From positions 434,001 through 498,000 of the forward strand of contig BRON01000012.1 of assembly GCA_024345305.1 (NCBI GenBank): 64,000 bases of DNA. The letters are read 5' to 3'. Below are positions 53,483 to 64,000 of the stretch, one piece after another (the stretch's first letter is position 1; each line of letters opens with the position of its first letter). The translations under genes were made by a program, and so were the position numbers. A model generated the notes under the pieces. It was given only the letters and a program-made list of their open reading frames with translations, did no database searches and was not told the origin of the DNA. Source of the stretch: Mrakia gelida. Taxonomy: Eukaryota; Basidiomycota; Tremellomycetes; Cystofilobasidiales; Mrakiaceae.

Positions 53483-54854
53483 ATGATGCTCTCCCACTCC
53501 CCTCACCACCAGAACCAACTTCTTCAACACAACAAGGAGAATTCTCAACCTCGACGAGCTTCAGCAAGACATCGATCCTCGACCTCTACGAAGCTCCTCC
53601 TCTCCTCCGCCATCCCAAAATCCATTCGACCGACCAGCTCCTCCCGTTCAACAACTTCCTCCCCTAAACTCAACTCCCGCCACCTGACATCCTCAGGCTC
53701 CCCTTACGCTCGACCACCATCGACTCCTCCTCAATCCCCCAAGAAGAAGAGCTCGAAAGGGTTGCCTTCCTCCCTCGCTCGACCTCCGACGAGGCACGTC
53801 GAGGAGGGGTTGGTTCATGCTCCCTCTTCCTCTCGTCTGCCGCCGCCTCAACCTTCAATGGACGATCACCGCTACGCCGCTTCGTCGATGGGATCGGGGA
53901 GCAGAGGACCTGTCGTGATGGATCGAGGAGTAGGTGGATCGGCTTTCCTGCCCTTGTCCTTGCCTCGTCCAGAGAGGATCGCTCAGATCGACGTCCAGAC
54001 CGTGGAAGAACTAGAGCAGGTCGTGAGTCGTCATCTTCTCTCCTCTACTATCCCCGACCTGCCCTGTCTCTCCCTGTTCACTCCTCTTTTCCACGAGAAA
54101 GCTGACCAACTGAATTCTCGTTTCGTCCCCTGCTCTCCCTCCCTCCTTGTTTTGCCTTCTCTCCCTCGCTCCTCCTCCTCCTCAGCCCTACCCCTATATC
54201 CTCGAACGACTCGCTCAATCAGGTCCCTCCCTCCTCCAATCTGCCCTCACCTCAAAACTCGCTCACGCCTCAACAACCCTCACTCCTCCTCTCCCGACCT
54301 CTCTGCCGTTCAACTTCCACCCCTCCTCGTCTCTCAACCCTCTCACTCACCTTCCCTCCCCTCCACCAAACTACGTCCTCGCTATCCGACCCACCCCAAC
54401 CGCACCCAACGGATCTTCAGGAGCAGGATCCATCCTCCCCATCCACGACATCATCTACCGAACCTTTTGCGCTCATCTCCCTCCCATCCCACCTCGCGCG
54501 ACCGACCTCCCCGAATCCTCCCTCCCCATCATCAACATCACCCTCCCCTCCCCCGGAACCCTCCCAACCCTCAACACCTACCTGTACACTCAACGTCCCG
54601 ACATCCTCCTCTTCACTCTCCTCGCTCTTCCATCCCAAGCAGGAGGAGCGAGCAGAACACGAGCGGATCTGACGAACCAACTCGCGTCGGTGCTGAGCGT
54701 TCCAGAGTTGATGCAGAGGATCGCGTTGGTGCGTGGGGTTTGGGGGAACGTGTGTGCGTTGGGAGTGGCGGATGTGCTGCTTTGGAAGGCGATGGATACG
54801 GCTTGGGAGGTGCTGGTCGGGGCTGTGGCGTTGAGGCAGGAGAGGACGGAGTGA
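53483..54854 (+). CDS. Conserved-looking protein of unknown function
   Basis: Two exons (53483-54022, 54186-54854) sum to 1209 nt, 402 aa. The N-terminal 150 residues are basic, Ser/Pro-rich and disordered (NKENSQPRRASARHR). The C-terminal half looks folded: ERIAQIDVQTVEELEQV, PYPYILERLAQSGPSLLQSA, then LNTYLYTQRPDILLFTLLAL and RIALVRGVWGNVCALGVADV. The YLYT segment recalls BTB-like folds and the fungal clampless (Clp1) protein, which acts in dikaryon development, but I cannot confirm either from sequence alone. The single intron is GT-AG, phase 0. It stands alone between the F-box pair and the Svp26-like gene. Confidence 0.7.
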
Positions 54855-55341
54855 TTCCGGACGCGTCGTTCTTCGTTTTGGGTTTCTTTCGTCTCGCTTT
54901 CTTTCTTTCTCGACTCTTTCTTATTTCTCTCGCTACCTCTCCAGCAGCATCATCACCTATGACTCTTCTTGGTCTATACTTCGCTCACCCTCTTCGCTTG
55001 TTTCCTTCTTTTCTGGCTCGCTCGTTCGCAACGCATCATACCTCTTCTCCTTGCTTTCTTCTCTCTCTCGCTGCCTCGTCTTTCTCATACCCCTTGCTTC
55101 GCTTTTCATGACCCGTCCGACTCGATATCATAACGCACTTGACTCTCTACTCCAGTTCCCGACAACGAAAGAAACGAGCTCTCGAACTTCGACGCGTGCG
55201 GCTCGGTCGAACGTCGTCTCGTCTGCTCTTCATTCTTCGTCTTACGGTCTAGAAGATAATTTTATTCGGTACGTGTTGTTATTACTAGACTACTGTATAC
55301 AGCTTTACGAAGCTTCGATCGAACCCAACCCAACGGCGCCC
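54855..55341. other. Convergent intergenic region
   Basis: 3' regions of two converging genes; pyrimidine-rich on +, with GACGCGTC near 54861. Nothing else seen. Confidence 0.5.
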
Positions 55342-57089
55342 TCACTCATCCTTCCCGCCAGCCTTCTCTCTCCTCCTCCCCATCGCCCCAGCCATCCCAC
55401 CCATCGGCGTGGTGTTCATCTGGTTCGCCAACATCTCCACCCCTCCTCCCGCATTCATCCTCAACGGACTCGGACTCCTCACAGGGAAGTTCAGTCCACT
55501 GTTGCTCGCCTTCCTCGACATCCCATGAGGACTCCCTCCCACGACCTCTCCTTCCCCTCCAGGGTTGTGCGTCGCCGTCCCGATGGTGTAGGAGTTGTTA
55601 TCGGAGAAGGATCGTCGAGGTGGAGGAGGGGGAGTGAGTCCCATCGAGGATCGTCGAGCCAACTCGTTCTGGAACCCTCCCGAGACCTGTCCTGTTGGCG
55701 AACCTGCCCAAGGTGACCCTCCTGGAGTGTAGACTCCTGGGGAGGCGGGGAGTTCGGCGGGTGCTCCCCAAGGGGAGTAGGCTTCCGAGGCGTTGGAGAG
55801 GGTTCGACCTTTGGGACGAGGTGCGAGGAGGCCGTCGTCCATGGAGGAGACGTTTCGAGATCGACGAGTGAGGCGAGGAGCGAGGGCGAGGAGACGGGTG
55901 GAGAGGGTGAGGAAGAGGGATTGACGAGGTTGGGGTGGGACTTGGCTTGAAGAGGGAGTGGTGGGGTTGGCGGCGGATCCTGAGAAGAGGGAAGGAAGGA
56001 GGTCGAGTTGTGAGCTCGAGCTTGAGCTCGCGCGCCGAGGAAGACGAAGGAGGAGACTCACCGAACGAAGGGAGAGCGTTATCGTTGGCACTCAAGCTCA
56101 AGAAGAGGTAGAGAGGGATGAACCAGACGCAGATACCTAGCAAGAATAGAAGTTGATCAAGGGAATCGAAAGATCAGCTCTCTCTTCATTCTCGTTCGAG
56201 ACCTCCGCCAAACGCGAAACCTAGTTTCCCTTCCAGAGAGCTCGACTCGACTCACCGAAGAAGCTGGCCACATCCATGAAAGCTGGGGCGTTGTTGTTGT
56301 TTATCGTATGAGCGTAGCTGGGTCTTGAGTAAGGGCTCCCAGCTGAGGGTCGTTTGGATCTCGCCTCGTTGGCCTTTGCGGAGAAGTGGAAGAACCAGAC
56401 GAAGTGGTCGGCGAGGACGAGGACGCAGGAGGCGAGGAAGGAAGGGGAGGTGAGAGAGATGAGCGGCCAGGTCTTGGAGAAGTTTTGCTGCGAGAGGGGA
56501 AAGAAGAAATGAAAGAGGAGAGGAGGTGAGCTTTGAGTCTATGTGAGGGGATCGAGGGACGAGTGGAGGGAAAGGGAGAGAGAAGGACGAACGAGGTAAA
56601 CGACATGGCAGAAGATGGAGAAGGCGATGGGGAGGATTGGGAACTTGTCCAGAGCGAAGAAGGCGACGTGAAGAGCGATGATGGCCTGCAGTGTGTATTC
56701 ACGAGGGAGGCGGGGGTCAGCGAGAGATAGGGAGAAGGAGGAGATGGAGGGTAGGGACGAGGAGGAGGAAGAAGGTGAGCTCACGTAGATGGCTCGTCTT
56801 CCCACAACCTTGGCCAGCTTCGAGTGCTCCTCGATAACCTCAGCGATCCAGAGCAGGCCACTCGCTGGACAAGCCAGAGAAGATGGTTGAGGTCAGGTCA
56901 GGGCATCTACGAGAAAGGAGGGAAAGCACCGAACGAACCTAAGCTCAAAGTGACGAAGAGGAAGGCAGCGAGAGCGGCCACGTACGACACTGTAGAGAGG
57001 GGAGCAAGAGCATACAGGTCAGCTTGGAGATGAGGTAAGTATAGGGAGTAGGGAGGCTCTGACTAACCTCCATGAAGTAAGGAAATCAT
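55342..57089 (-). CDS. Svp26/TEX261-family ER-Golgi membrane protein with long tail
   Basis: Cargo adaptor of COPII vesicles (Svp26 in yeast carries type II mannosyltransferases; TEX261 in animals). Seven exons. The first is 22 nt (57089-57068, MISLLHG). Family blocks in order: VSYVAALAAFLFVTLSLASG, LLWIAEVIEEHSKLAK, AIIALHVAFFALDKFPILP, AFSIFCHVVYL, FSKTWPLISLTSPSFLAS, CVLVLADHFVWFFHFS, then FMDVASFFGICVWFIPLYLF. This is the complete four-TM SVP26 fold within ~185 residues. Family members usually end near 200-230 aa. Here a last exon adds about 200 residues of Ser/Pro/Gly-rich sequence with basic patches (RRSRN, RRREKAGGKDE), likely a cytosolic tail. Two donors are GTTCGT. The tail belongs to the same transcript because its joint is in phase and no start is available within it. 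Confidence 0.88.
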
Positions 57090-57572
57090 CCAAGAAGGGA
57101 CAAGATCTGGGTAAGGAGAGACAGGGAAGGGAGACGACGGATTCGGTTGATGAGCTCGAGACTTCTCCTCCCTTCCTTCCTCCTAGAACGACAGCCCTCG
57201 GGGGAGACTTACAAGAGGCTCGCTGTCAAAGAGAGGTCCGGAAGGGTCTAAGAGAGGGGAGAGAGGGAGTTTGGATGGGGTCCTGAGGTTGACTTGGAAG
57301 GAAGGAAGGGAAGGAGAGGAAGATGAAGTTGGGAGATCTTCGAAGGTCTCGCGAGACGATCGAAAGCTTTGTTTCTTGCGTCGTCGACGCGTCACGAAAG
57401 GCAAGCGATACAACAAATATAGAGAAGAGAACGAGCAGAAGTCTAGTAGAGAGAAGCGATACAAGATTAGGAACTGAAGGGCAAACGAGAACGAGAAACA
57501 AGCATAGAATACAAACCGAGCGAGAATCGAGAAACAAAAAAGAAAGTCCAGACGCGTCTCACCCTCTCCTCC
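57090..57572. other. Intergenic region
   Basis: Promoter of the Svp26-like gene and 3' region of the histidine kinase gene. Contains GACGCGTC near 57386 and 57552. No further gene. Confidence 0.5.
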
Positions 57573-60500
57573 TCACTCCTCCTCTCGAACAGCTCGGATC
57601 TTGGTCAACAGGTTGTCGATCTTGTATGGCTTGACGATGACCTGGTTCATTCCAGCACTCAGAGCTTCTTTGATCTGCTCCTCTCGAGCGTTCCCAGTCT
57701 GAACGAATCGACGACAACGAAGGATCAGCTTCGACCTCGCTCTTCCTTCTCCTCGCGTCCATCAACGGCGCACTCACGAGACAGAGGATCTTCATGGGTC
57801 CAGGGGGGAGCTCTCCGGAGGCCTCTCGTTCTCGGATGATCCTGACAGCGGTGATTCCGTTCATCTGAGAAGACGAGCGAGTCAGCTTCGTAGGAAGAAA
57901 AGACGAGAGAAAGGACTCACCCGAGGCATCTCCACGTCCAGAAGGACCACATCAAACTGCTTCGCTCCCTCCTCGGAGGTGTGAAAGCGTTGAATGACGT
58001 CGAGAGCTTCCTGGCCATCGTTCGCGACTGAGAGAAAGGTGGGAAAAACGCGAGGTCAGGCTCAGCTTCGATCTTGCTCTCGAGGACTCAAGGTTGAACG
58101 CTCCTCGAACTCACCCTCGCAAGTGTATCCCGCTTTGACGAGCTGACGACGAAGGACCTTCTGGTTCACAATGTTGTCCTCCACGACGAGGACGTGAAGC
58201 TTCTCGACCTGGGCAGCGCTAGAGTTGCGACTGAGACTTGGAGGAGTCGACGCGGTCGATTCCGGCTCAGGAAGAGGAAGATCTGCTCGAACGAAGAAGC
58301 GGAAGGTCGATCCAGCTCCCTTGATCGAAGAGACTTCGATTCTTCCTCCCATGAGACTGGTAGAGTGAAGAGAGGGAACGACGGTCAGCGACGAAAATCG
58401 CGAGAGGCGTGACGCGTCTGATTCTCACTTGGTGATCATTCGGCAGACGTAGAGACCCAGACCTGATATCAGGAGACGAGAAGGAGCGAGTCAGTGACGT
58501 GTTGGAGCTAGGAATGACTCGACGAGACGAACCTGATCCTCCGAAGACGGTGTGAGTTGCTGAGGAGGCTTGAGAGAACCTGAGGGCGAGAGACAGCTGG
58601 TCAGCGACTTGCTCGAGCTGGGAACGACTGGGGGCTTCCAAGAAACGGAACTCACTTCTTGAAGAGCTTCGACAGCTCGTCTGGTGCGAGGCCAGGTCCC
58701 GAGTCCTTCACTGCTCCGTAGATGTAGACGGGCTGACCAGGGATCATCTCCGCTGACTTGGAGGGAGGCGAACAGCCCTCGTCGTCGTCGGGAGGGGAAC
58801 CAGCGATGCTAATGGAGACCGAGACGTCGCGAGAGTCGCTTGGGGACTTGTCGGTGAATCGAATCGCATTACTGAGCAGGTTGATGAAGACCTGGCCGAG
58901 TCGGACGGGGTCGGTGAGTAGGACTTGAAGGTTTGACGACGTTTCCAGAGCGCCGACGAGGTGGAGAGAGAGACGGATCGCTGGATGTTGCAAAGACTCG
59001 CGAAAGAGGCCCGATCAGCGAAGAGGATTGTGGGCGAGAAAAGAGAGGGAAGATGTCAAGTCACCTTTCATCCTGCATTCTCCTTCGAAGACGGCGAGCA
59101 GCTTCCGAAGCTCGGCGGGAAGGTCGCAAGGGACGGCGAACACCTCGAGGGAGGCGAGTTGGATCTTCCCGAGGGAAAGAACGTCGTTGGCTCTGTGATG
59201 ACGAGGCAAGAAGCGGTCAGATCAAGAACGAGAGGTCGGAGAACGCGACGAGAGGAGAAGCCAGCTCACATTCGCTCCTGGTAAAGGGCCATCTCGTGAA
59301 TCGATTCCAGAGCGTCGACGTCCTCCTCGATGAGCGTGATGAGTTCCGATCTGTTTAAATTGGAAGCTAAGTCAGCTCCGTTCACGACGAGCTTCGGTTC
59401 TTCGCTCTCGACTCACGTTGGATGGAAAGGCTCGCCCGACTCGAGCGACTGATGCAATTCGGTCTTGATGACTGGGACAAAGAAGGTTGAGAACAAGAAT
59501 TCGAGCGATTTGACAACTCGAAATGATCAGCGAGGACGTACAGGAGAGGTTTGACTGAAAGAGGAGGGGAGGAAAGCAGGATCAGCTCGCGACTCGTCAA
59601 AAGACGTCGTCGTCGAACCTCCTCCTTGCCGTTCGCACTCACTTTACACAACGAAGCACAGTTCAAAATGGCCGAGACTGGGTTCCGGACCTCGTGAGAG
59701 ATTAGAGAGACCTGGTAGAACCGATCATCAAAAAACGAAGGGAAGAAGAGGAAGCGACGAGCGGACGAACCAAAAACTCTTGATGCCTCTTCGCGTCCTC
59801 AGCTTCTCGCTTCTTCTCCTCGGCGAACTTGGCTCTCTTGACGAGATTGACCTCTTCGGCGGCACTTCCTTTAATGCCATGAGAAGAGCAAGCGGTCAGC
59901 GAGTGTTCGCGACACGAAAAGAGAGGACCGAACGACGAGGAACGCAAACTCACTTGAGACTCTCTCCTCCTCCAGGCGTTTCCGATCGGTGATGCTGAGG
60001 GATTAGAGATTCGAAGCAGAGTTCTGTCAGTCGACAAGAGGGTGAGGCTCAACGAGGAGATAAGAGGGGACGAACTCGGTGAGGACGCATAATGTCCCAA
60101 CCAAAGAGTGATCCGAAGCTGAGATGATGGCAGCCTGGCAGAAGCACCAAGTCCCATTGGCCCATTGCCATTCCCACCCGTTACCGACTGAAGAAGATGA
60201 TATGAAGAGAAGAGAAGAAGAGAAGATAATCAGCGACGGAAGCGTCGACGAACATCCGAACGAGAGTCAGCGAGGGCGTACCGTCCTTCTCCACAAAGAG
60301 TTGGTGATAGATCTTCTCCAACCTCGAGATATGATCGGGGTGAACGCTCTCGAGCCACAGAGAGAGGTCCTTGTCGCGAGGATGGCCGTCTGTTCGAGAG
60401 AAGAGGGAGTTGAAAGGTCAGCTCTTGTCGCTCGTCGCTCTTTCTCGTAGCTCGGGATCTCTTACTTTGTTCAAACCAGGCGTCGTTCACGTAAGTGAGG

Positions 60501-63500
60501 TTTCCAGCAGCGTCCCATCTGGAGATTCCCGTCGGGCTTGAGTCGGAGAGAAGTCTCGTAGCAGCTTCCTGATCTCGGAAGTTCCGTTCCATCCTTCGCG
60601 ACGCGAAGAGAAAGGGAAGGGCGAGTCAAGGACGGATCTTCGAGAAGCGAGCGGGAGAGGGATTGCAACTCACTCAATCCGTTTCTTCCCTAGCTGCATC
60701 TGCAGGTGAGCGCGAGCGACGAGCTCTTTCGCTTTTGAACCGAAGGGGAACGCGAAGGGGGTCAGCAAGACGGCGAGTCGAGGACGTTGAGCGACGAGAG
60801 TTCGAAACCCACCCGAGAAAGGTTTGCTCAAGAAATCCTCCGCTCCAGCTAAAAGTCCAGCTACTCGATCATCCTGGCCAGCTTTCGCAGTAACCAGAAT
60901 CAACGGTATGTATGAGACCTCGGTTCTCTCGTGAGCTCGAATGGCTTCAAGGAGACCCAGACCGTCGAGTTTAGGCATGGAGATGTCGCTGGAAAAAGAG
61001 ACAATTGGGGAGTCAGTTTCTCGGATCCGTAGAAGAGTTTGTTGGAAGGGACGCAACGAGATGATCAGATCGGGAGGCGACGAGATGGCGATGCTAAGAG
61101 CTTCCTCTCCGTTCGAAGCGGTGATGACTTTGCAGTAGCGAGAGAGAATCTGGAGAGCGAAGAAAGCCTGGCTCAGTAAGTGTATGGGCCACTCGGGTCT
61201 CAAAGGAGGTGAGGAGGAACGAACCGAAGTAAGATAAACGCGCATGTCGGCGGAATCGTCGACGACGAGAATCGAGTCCGTAGCCTTGTTCCAGAAGAGA
61301 GTCGTGAGATCCTTCCCAGCAGACTGTGAATGGGGAAAAGGTCAGCCGAGGTCATCTCGAATAGAAGTAAGAGGTCGACGCGACGACTCACTGCCTCGCT
61401 CATCGAATGCCCTGACTCGCTTCCTCCAGTGCTGTTGGTAGCAGATCCTCCTGACCATCGGCCGACCTCGTCTGAGAAGGTGATTAAGAGACGGTCAGTC
61501 ACTGAAGCAACGAGATATTGGATCCGAACTTACCGATCACGCCGCGAGAGAAAAACGAGCGAGTGACTGCTGCCTCGGCGGACTCGGAGGTTTGTGACTG
61601 AGGGAGATGGCTTCGTCCGTACTTCAGAAAGACGGAGAAGGTACTTCCAGACTCTCCAGTCAGAGATTCCTCTACGGTTTCCGAATCGATCTGAACGGCG
61701 AGCGAGGACGAAAGGTTCAGTGAAGAGTCGACGCGTCGAACTGACTCTTTGCGAACGAGCTCACCTCAAGTCGTCCTCCAAGAAGGTTGACGAGCTCGGC
61801 GCATAGCGAAAGACCAATTCCTGAGGGAGCAGCCGCAAAGAGAACGAGAGACAGATGCGATGAGATCAGGAAATGAGAGCGAGTCGATCGAAAGGTGAAC
61901 GAGGGAAGAAACAGACGCGACTCACCAGTTCCCTCATGAGATCTCGAGACGGACGCCACTCGATGGAAACGCTCGCAGACGATCGAGATATCAGACTTCG
62001 GAATACCAACTCCTGTGTCGACGACGGAGAATTCGACCTCTTCGGGGTGGAACGAGAGCTTGACGGTGATTCCTCCGTGCAAGGTGTACTTGAAAGCGTT
62101 TCCGACTTGAAGACGAAGAGATAACGATGTCAGTCCCACCTGGAAGCTGATAGTGCAACGAGAACCACGAACTCACGGAGATTGAAAACGATCTTCTCCC
62201 AAAAGTCGTGGTCGACGTAAACGACGCGTCCATCCTGAGGATCCGCCTCGCACTCGACCGTGAGGCTGAGCTTTGCCTTCTCGATGGCAGGTCGGAATTG
62301 ACTACGATAGAGGTGCATCAGATGTAGAGGAGAGGGCGTCAGTCGGGAGAGAGGGAGCGAGACGAGGGAGGAAGAGAAAGACGAACCTCGCGAGATCGGC
62401 CGTCGTTGAAGAGAGGTCCCCAGGCACAAACTTCCCAACCATGCGTCCTCCCTCGATCAAGCTGAACTCCATGCTGTCGATGATAAGAGGTTAGAGTCAG
62501 CGCTGTGGCCAAGAAGGGGGTCGGAAGAGAGACTGGAACTCACAGAGAGTCGACAAGCCGGATCAGTCGCGACGTGTTTCGAAGGACGAGATTGAAACTA
62601 GACTTCCTCCTTGGATCCGTTTCCGATGCCTCGAGATCAGTCAGAGGACCTGGAGGAAGGAAGAGGAAGCGGAACAAAAGAAGGGGGAGGGAAAAAAAGA
62701 TCAGGGAGCGTCGACCATCAAGGAGCTGAGCGAACGAAACGACTGACCTGAGATCAACTGCAGGGGTGTCCGGAGCTCGTGGGAAACGGAGGAGAAGAAC
62801 AGAGTCTTCGCCTTTTCGATGGACTGCATCTGAAGGTTCTTCCTTCTCTCTGCGTCGTACTGGAAGATGAGGAAAGGGGAGGAGAGGTCAGAACGAAAGG
62901 TGAAGAGGCGAAGAAGACCCCAGGAGTTCGACTTACAGCGGTGATGCTCTTGAGAGAACCTAGAACGAGAAGCCTCAGGTCCTCGAGTGCAGATTTGTAC
63001 GTAGAGTCGAATCGACGACGAGGATTGAGTCCGATGATGAGGAAAGTGACGGCTCCGGTCGTCGAGTCGGCCTCCTGGTTGGAGATCTTGAGGACGACGG
63101 CTTTGGAGGTTTCCTCTCCCCAGCAGCCTAAGAGAAGAAGGAGAGCTCAGTGTCTCATCTCGGTAAGATTCAAGAACAGACGATCTGACTCACGGTAGCG
63201 AAGATGCTCTGGAACGCGAAGTTTCACGTCGACGACGACGAGCGACTCGGCCGAACGATGAGCCTCCTCGACTACTCTCCTGAAGACCCAAAAGTCGGAA
63301 GATGGAGCGGATCTGTTCGACTGAGGACCCAAGGAGATGGTTGCTGTCCGAGGAGCGGCGTCGTGGTCGAGGGGGAGACCGACAGAGCCGGAGAGGAGCA
63401 GCGTTCCTTCGTGACTCAATTCGATGGCGTCGCCAGAGACTGTAGACGAGATATAGCGTGAGGATCATGATTCGAAGTCTCGGAGTAAGATCGATCTTCA

Positions 63501-64000
63501 GCTTACCTGATTCCGTTTGAAGTCGATACAACAAAGCGTAGGGGACGTCGCGTTCGTTCGCCTCGAGACTCTTCGAGTTGGACAGACGAACGAGAACGAC
63601 GAGTCAGCGAGAGATTTGGCTTCAAAGGGGTCGAAGAAGTCTGCGGCTGACCTTCATAACTCCATCAGAGAACTCTCCTATCGACCTCGAGGGAGCTGGA
63701 TAAAGGAAAGGCCAGTCAGTTACGGAGCGACGAAAGACAAGGAAGGCGCGTCGTTCTCTCGTTTGGGAGTCGATCCCCATTGAAGATCCTTCGTCGCTCG
63801 TCTACTCACTAAGGCGATGAACGAGATCCCGATGCATCGCTAGCCACCTCTCGCTGAGACACTGAGCCGTTGAGTTGTACGACTGAACGAGAAAGAAGGT
63901 GGTTGGAGGTCAGCGCGAGAAGAAAAGGAGGGAGACGCGAGAGTTCGCAGAGGTAAAAGAGGACGAACTGTGACGAGAATACCACTATCCACTGGTGTCC
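57573..64000 (-). CDS. Dual hybrid histidine kinase, 5' end beyond window
   Basis: Multidomain two-component sensor on the minus strand; the N-terminus lies past 64000. Domains in protein order: a GAF-like region (63500-62950), then HisKA with FFSSVSHELRTPLQLISG (phospho-His, near 62780). HATPase follows with N-box VFNLVGNAFKYT (near 62180-62080), VVDTGVGIPKSD and GTGIGLSLCAELVNLLGG. A first receiver has ASNGEEALSIA and SDISMPKLDGLGLL (phospho-Asp, near 60980), then LVTAKAGQDDRV and FLSKPFS. A PAS-like segment follows (ISRWDAAGNLTYVNDAWFEQ, near 60500). The second HisKA is SLISHEVRNPVSAILNCASL (near 59690). The second HATPase is VFINLLSNAIRFTD, VKDSGPGLAPDELSKLF (near 58870-58660). The second receiver is VLVVEDNIVNQKVLRRQL, FDVVLLDVEMPR, VIVKPYKI, ending in REEE-TGA at 57573. 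Both kinase and both receiver modules keep their key residues. Dual hybrid kinases are known from basidiomycetes. No TM segment is seen in the available part. Confidence 0.92.

Noticed and set aside
53159..55111. 650-aa open frame spanning 53.2-55.1 kb
   Set aside because: It is in a different frame from the two-exon gene, is built of Pro/Ser/His low complexity, and crosses the clear stop and intergenic region.
1..64000. CRISPR arrays, tRNA/rRNA genes, transposons, viral remnants
   Set aside because: No spaced direct repeats, cloverleaf-like sequences, terminal inverted repeats, or transposase, reverse-transcriptase or capsid motifs were seen on either strand.

Overview
The window looks like nuclear DNA of a GC-rich basidiomycete fungus, most like a red-yeast or smut-relative genome of the Pucciniomycotina type. 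Nearly every gene is broken by many short introns (about 55-110 nt) with GT-AG ends, a CTGAC/CTAAC-like branch site and a pyrimidine tract. Genes are dense on both strands and encode typical fungal housekeeping proteins. There are no bacterial operons, CRISPR arrays, tRNAs, rRNAs or recognisable transposons. Gene models were built by hand by joining exons so that splice sites, phases and family similarity agree. Where exon lengths are listed they sum to a whole number of codons.

Layout. 0-8 kb: 3' part of a kinesin-6-like motor (-), the spindle-checkpoint gene MAD2 (+), an FAD monooxygenase (-) and a LysM-domain protein (+). 8-21.5 kb is an accessory-looking stretch: a large membrane protein of unknown function (paralogue 1, +), homocysteine S-methyltransferase (-), a MYND-finger protein (-), two F-box-like genes (+ and -), and an N-terminal half of a GH79 glycosidase that stops early (-). 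21.7-31 kb: HIT zinc-finger protein (-), a 17-exon GH28 polygalacturonase (-), GPI mannosyltransferase I PIG-M/Gpi14 (-) and a small two-TM protein (+). 31.5-46.3 kb: Ser-rich coiled-coil protein (-), a small poly-Q gene (-, weak), NOP14 (-) divergent from RQC1/TCF25 (+), then haspin kinase (+). 46.9-52.8 kb repeats the accessory module: paralogue 2 of the membrane protein (+) followed by a head-to-head pair of F-box-like genes. 53.5-64 kb: an unknown protein (+), an Svp26/TEX261-family ER-Golgi membrane protein with a long tail (-), and a dual hybrid histidine kinase (-) that runs off the right edge.

The most unusual content is the recurring module of membrane protein plus F-box-like genes. 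The two membrane-protein copies share all intron positions. Their C-terminal halves are nearly identical and their N-terminal halves are diverged. Copy 2 carries an in-frame TAG exactly where copy 1 has TGG (Trp), although everything downstream remains open. One of the four F-box-like genes has ATA where a start ATG would be expected. The GH79 gene has lost its C-terminal half. Splicing is also peculiar: GTTCGT is a recurrent 5' splice site, two introns appear to begin with GC, and the polygalacturonase uses 11- and 16-nt exons. An 8-bp palindrome, GACGCGTC, occurs far more often than base composition predicts.
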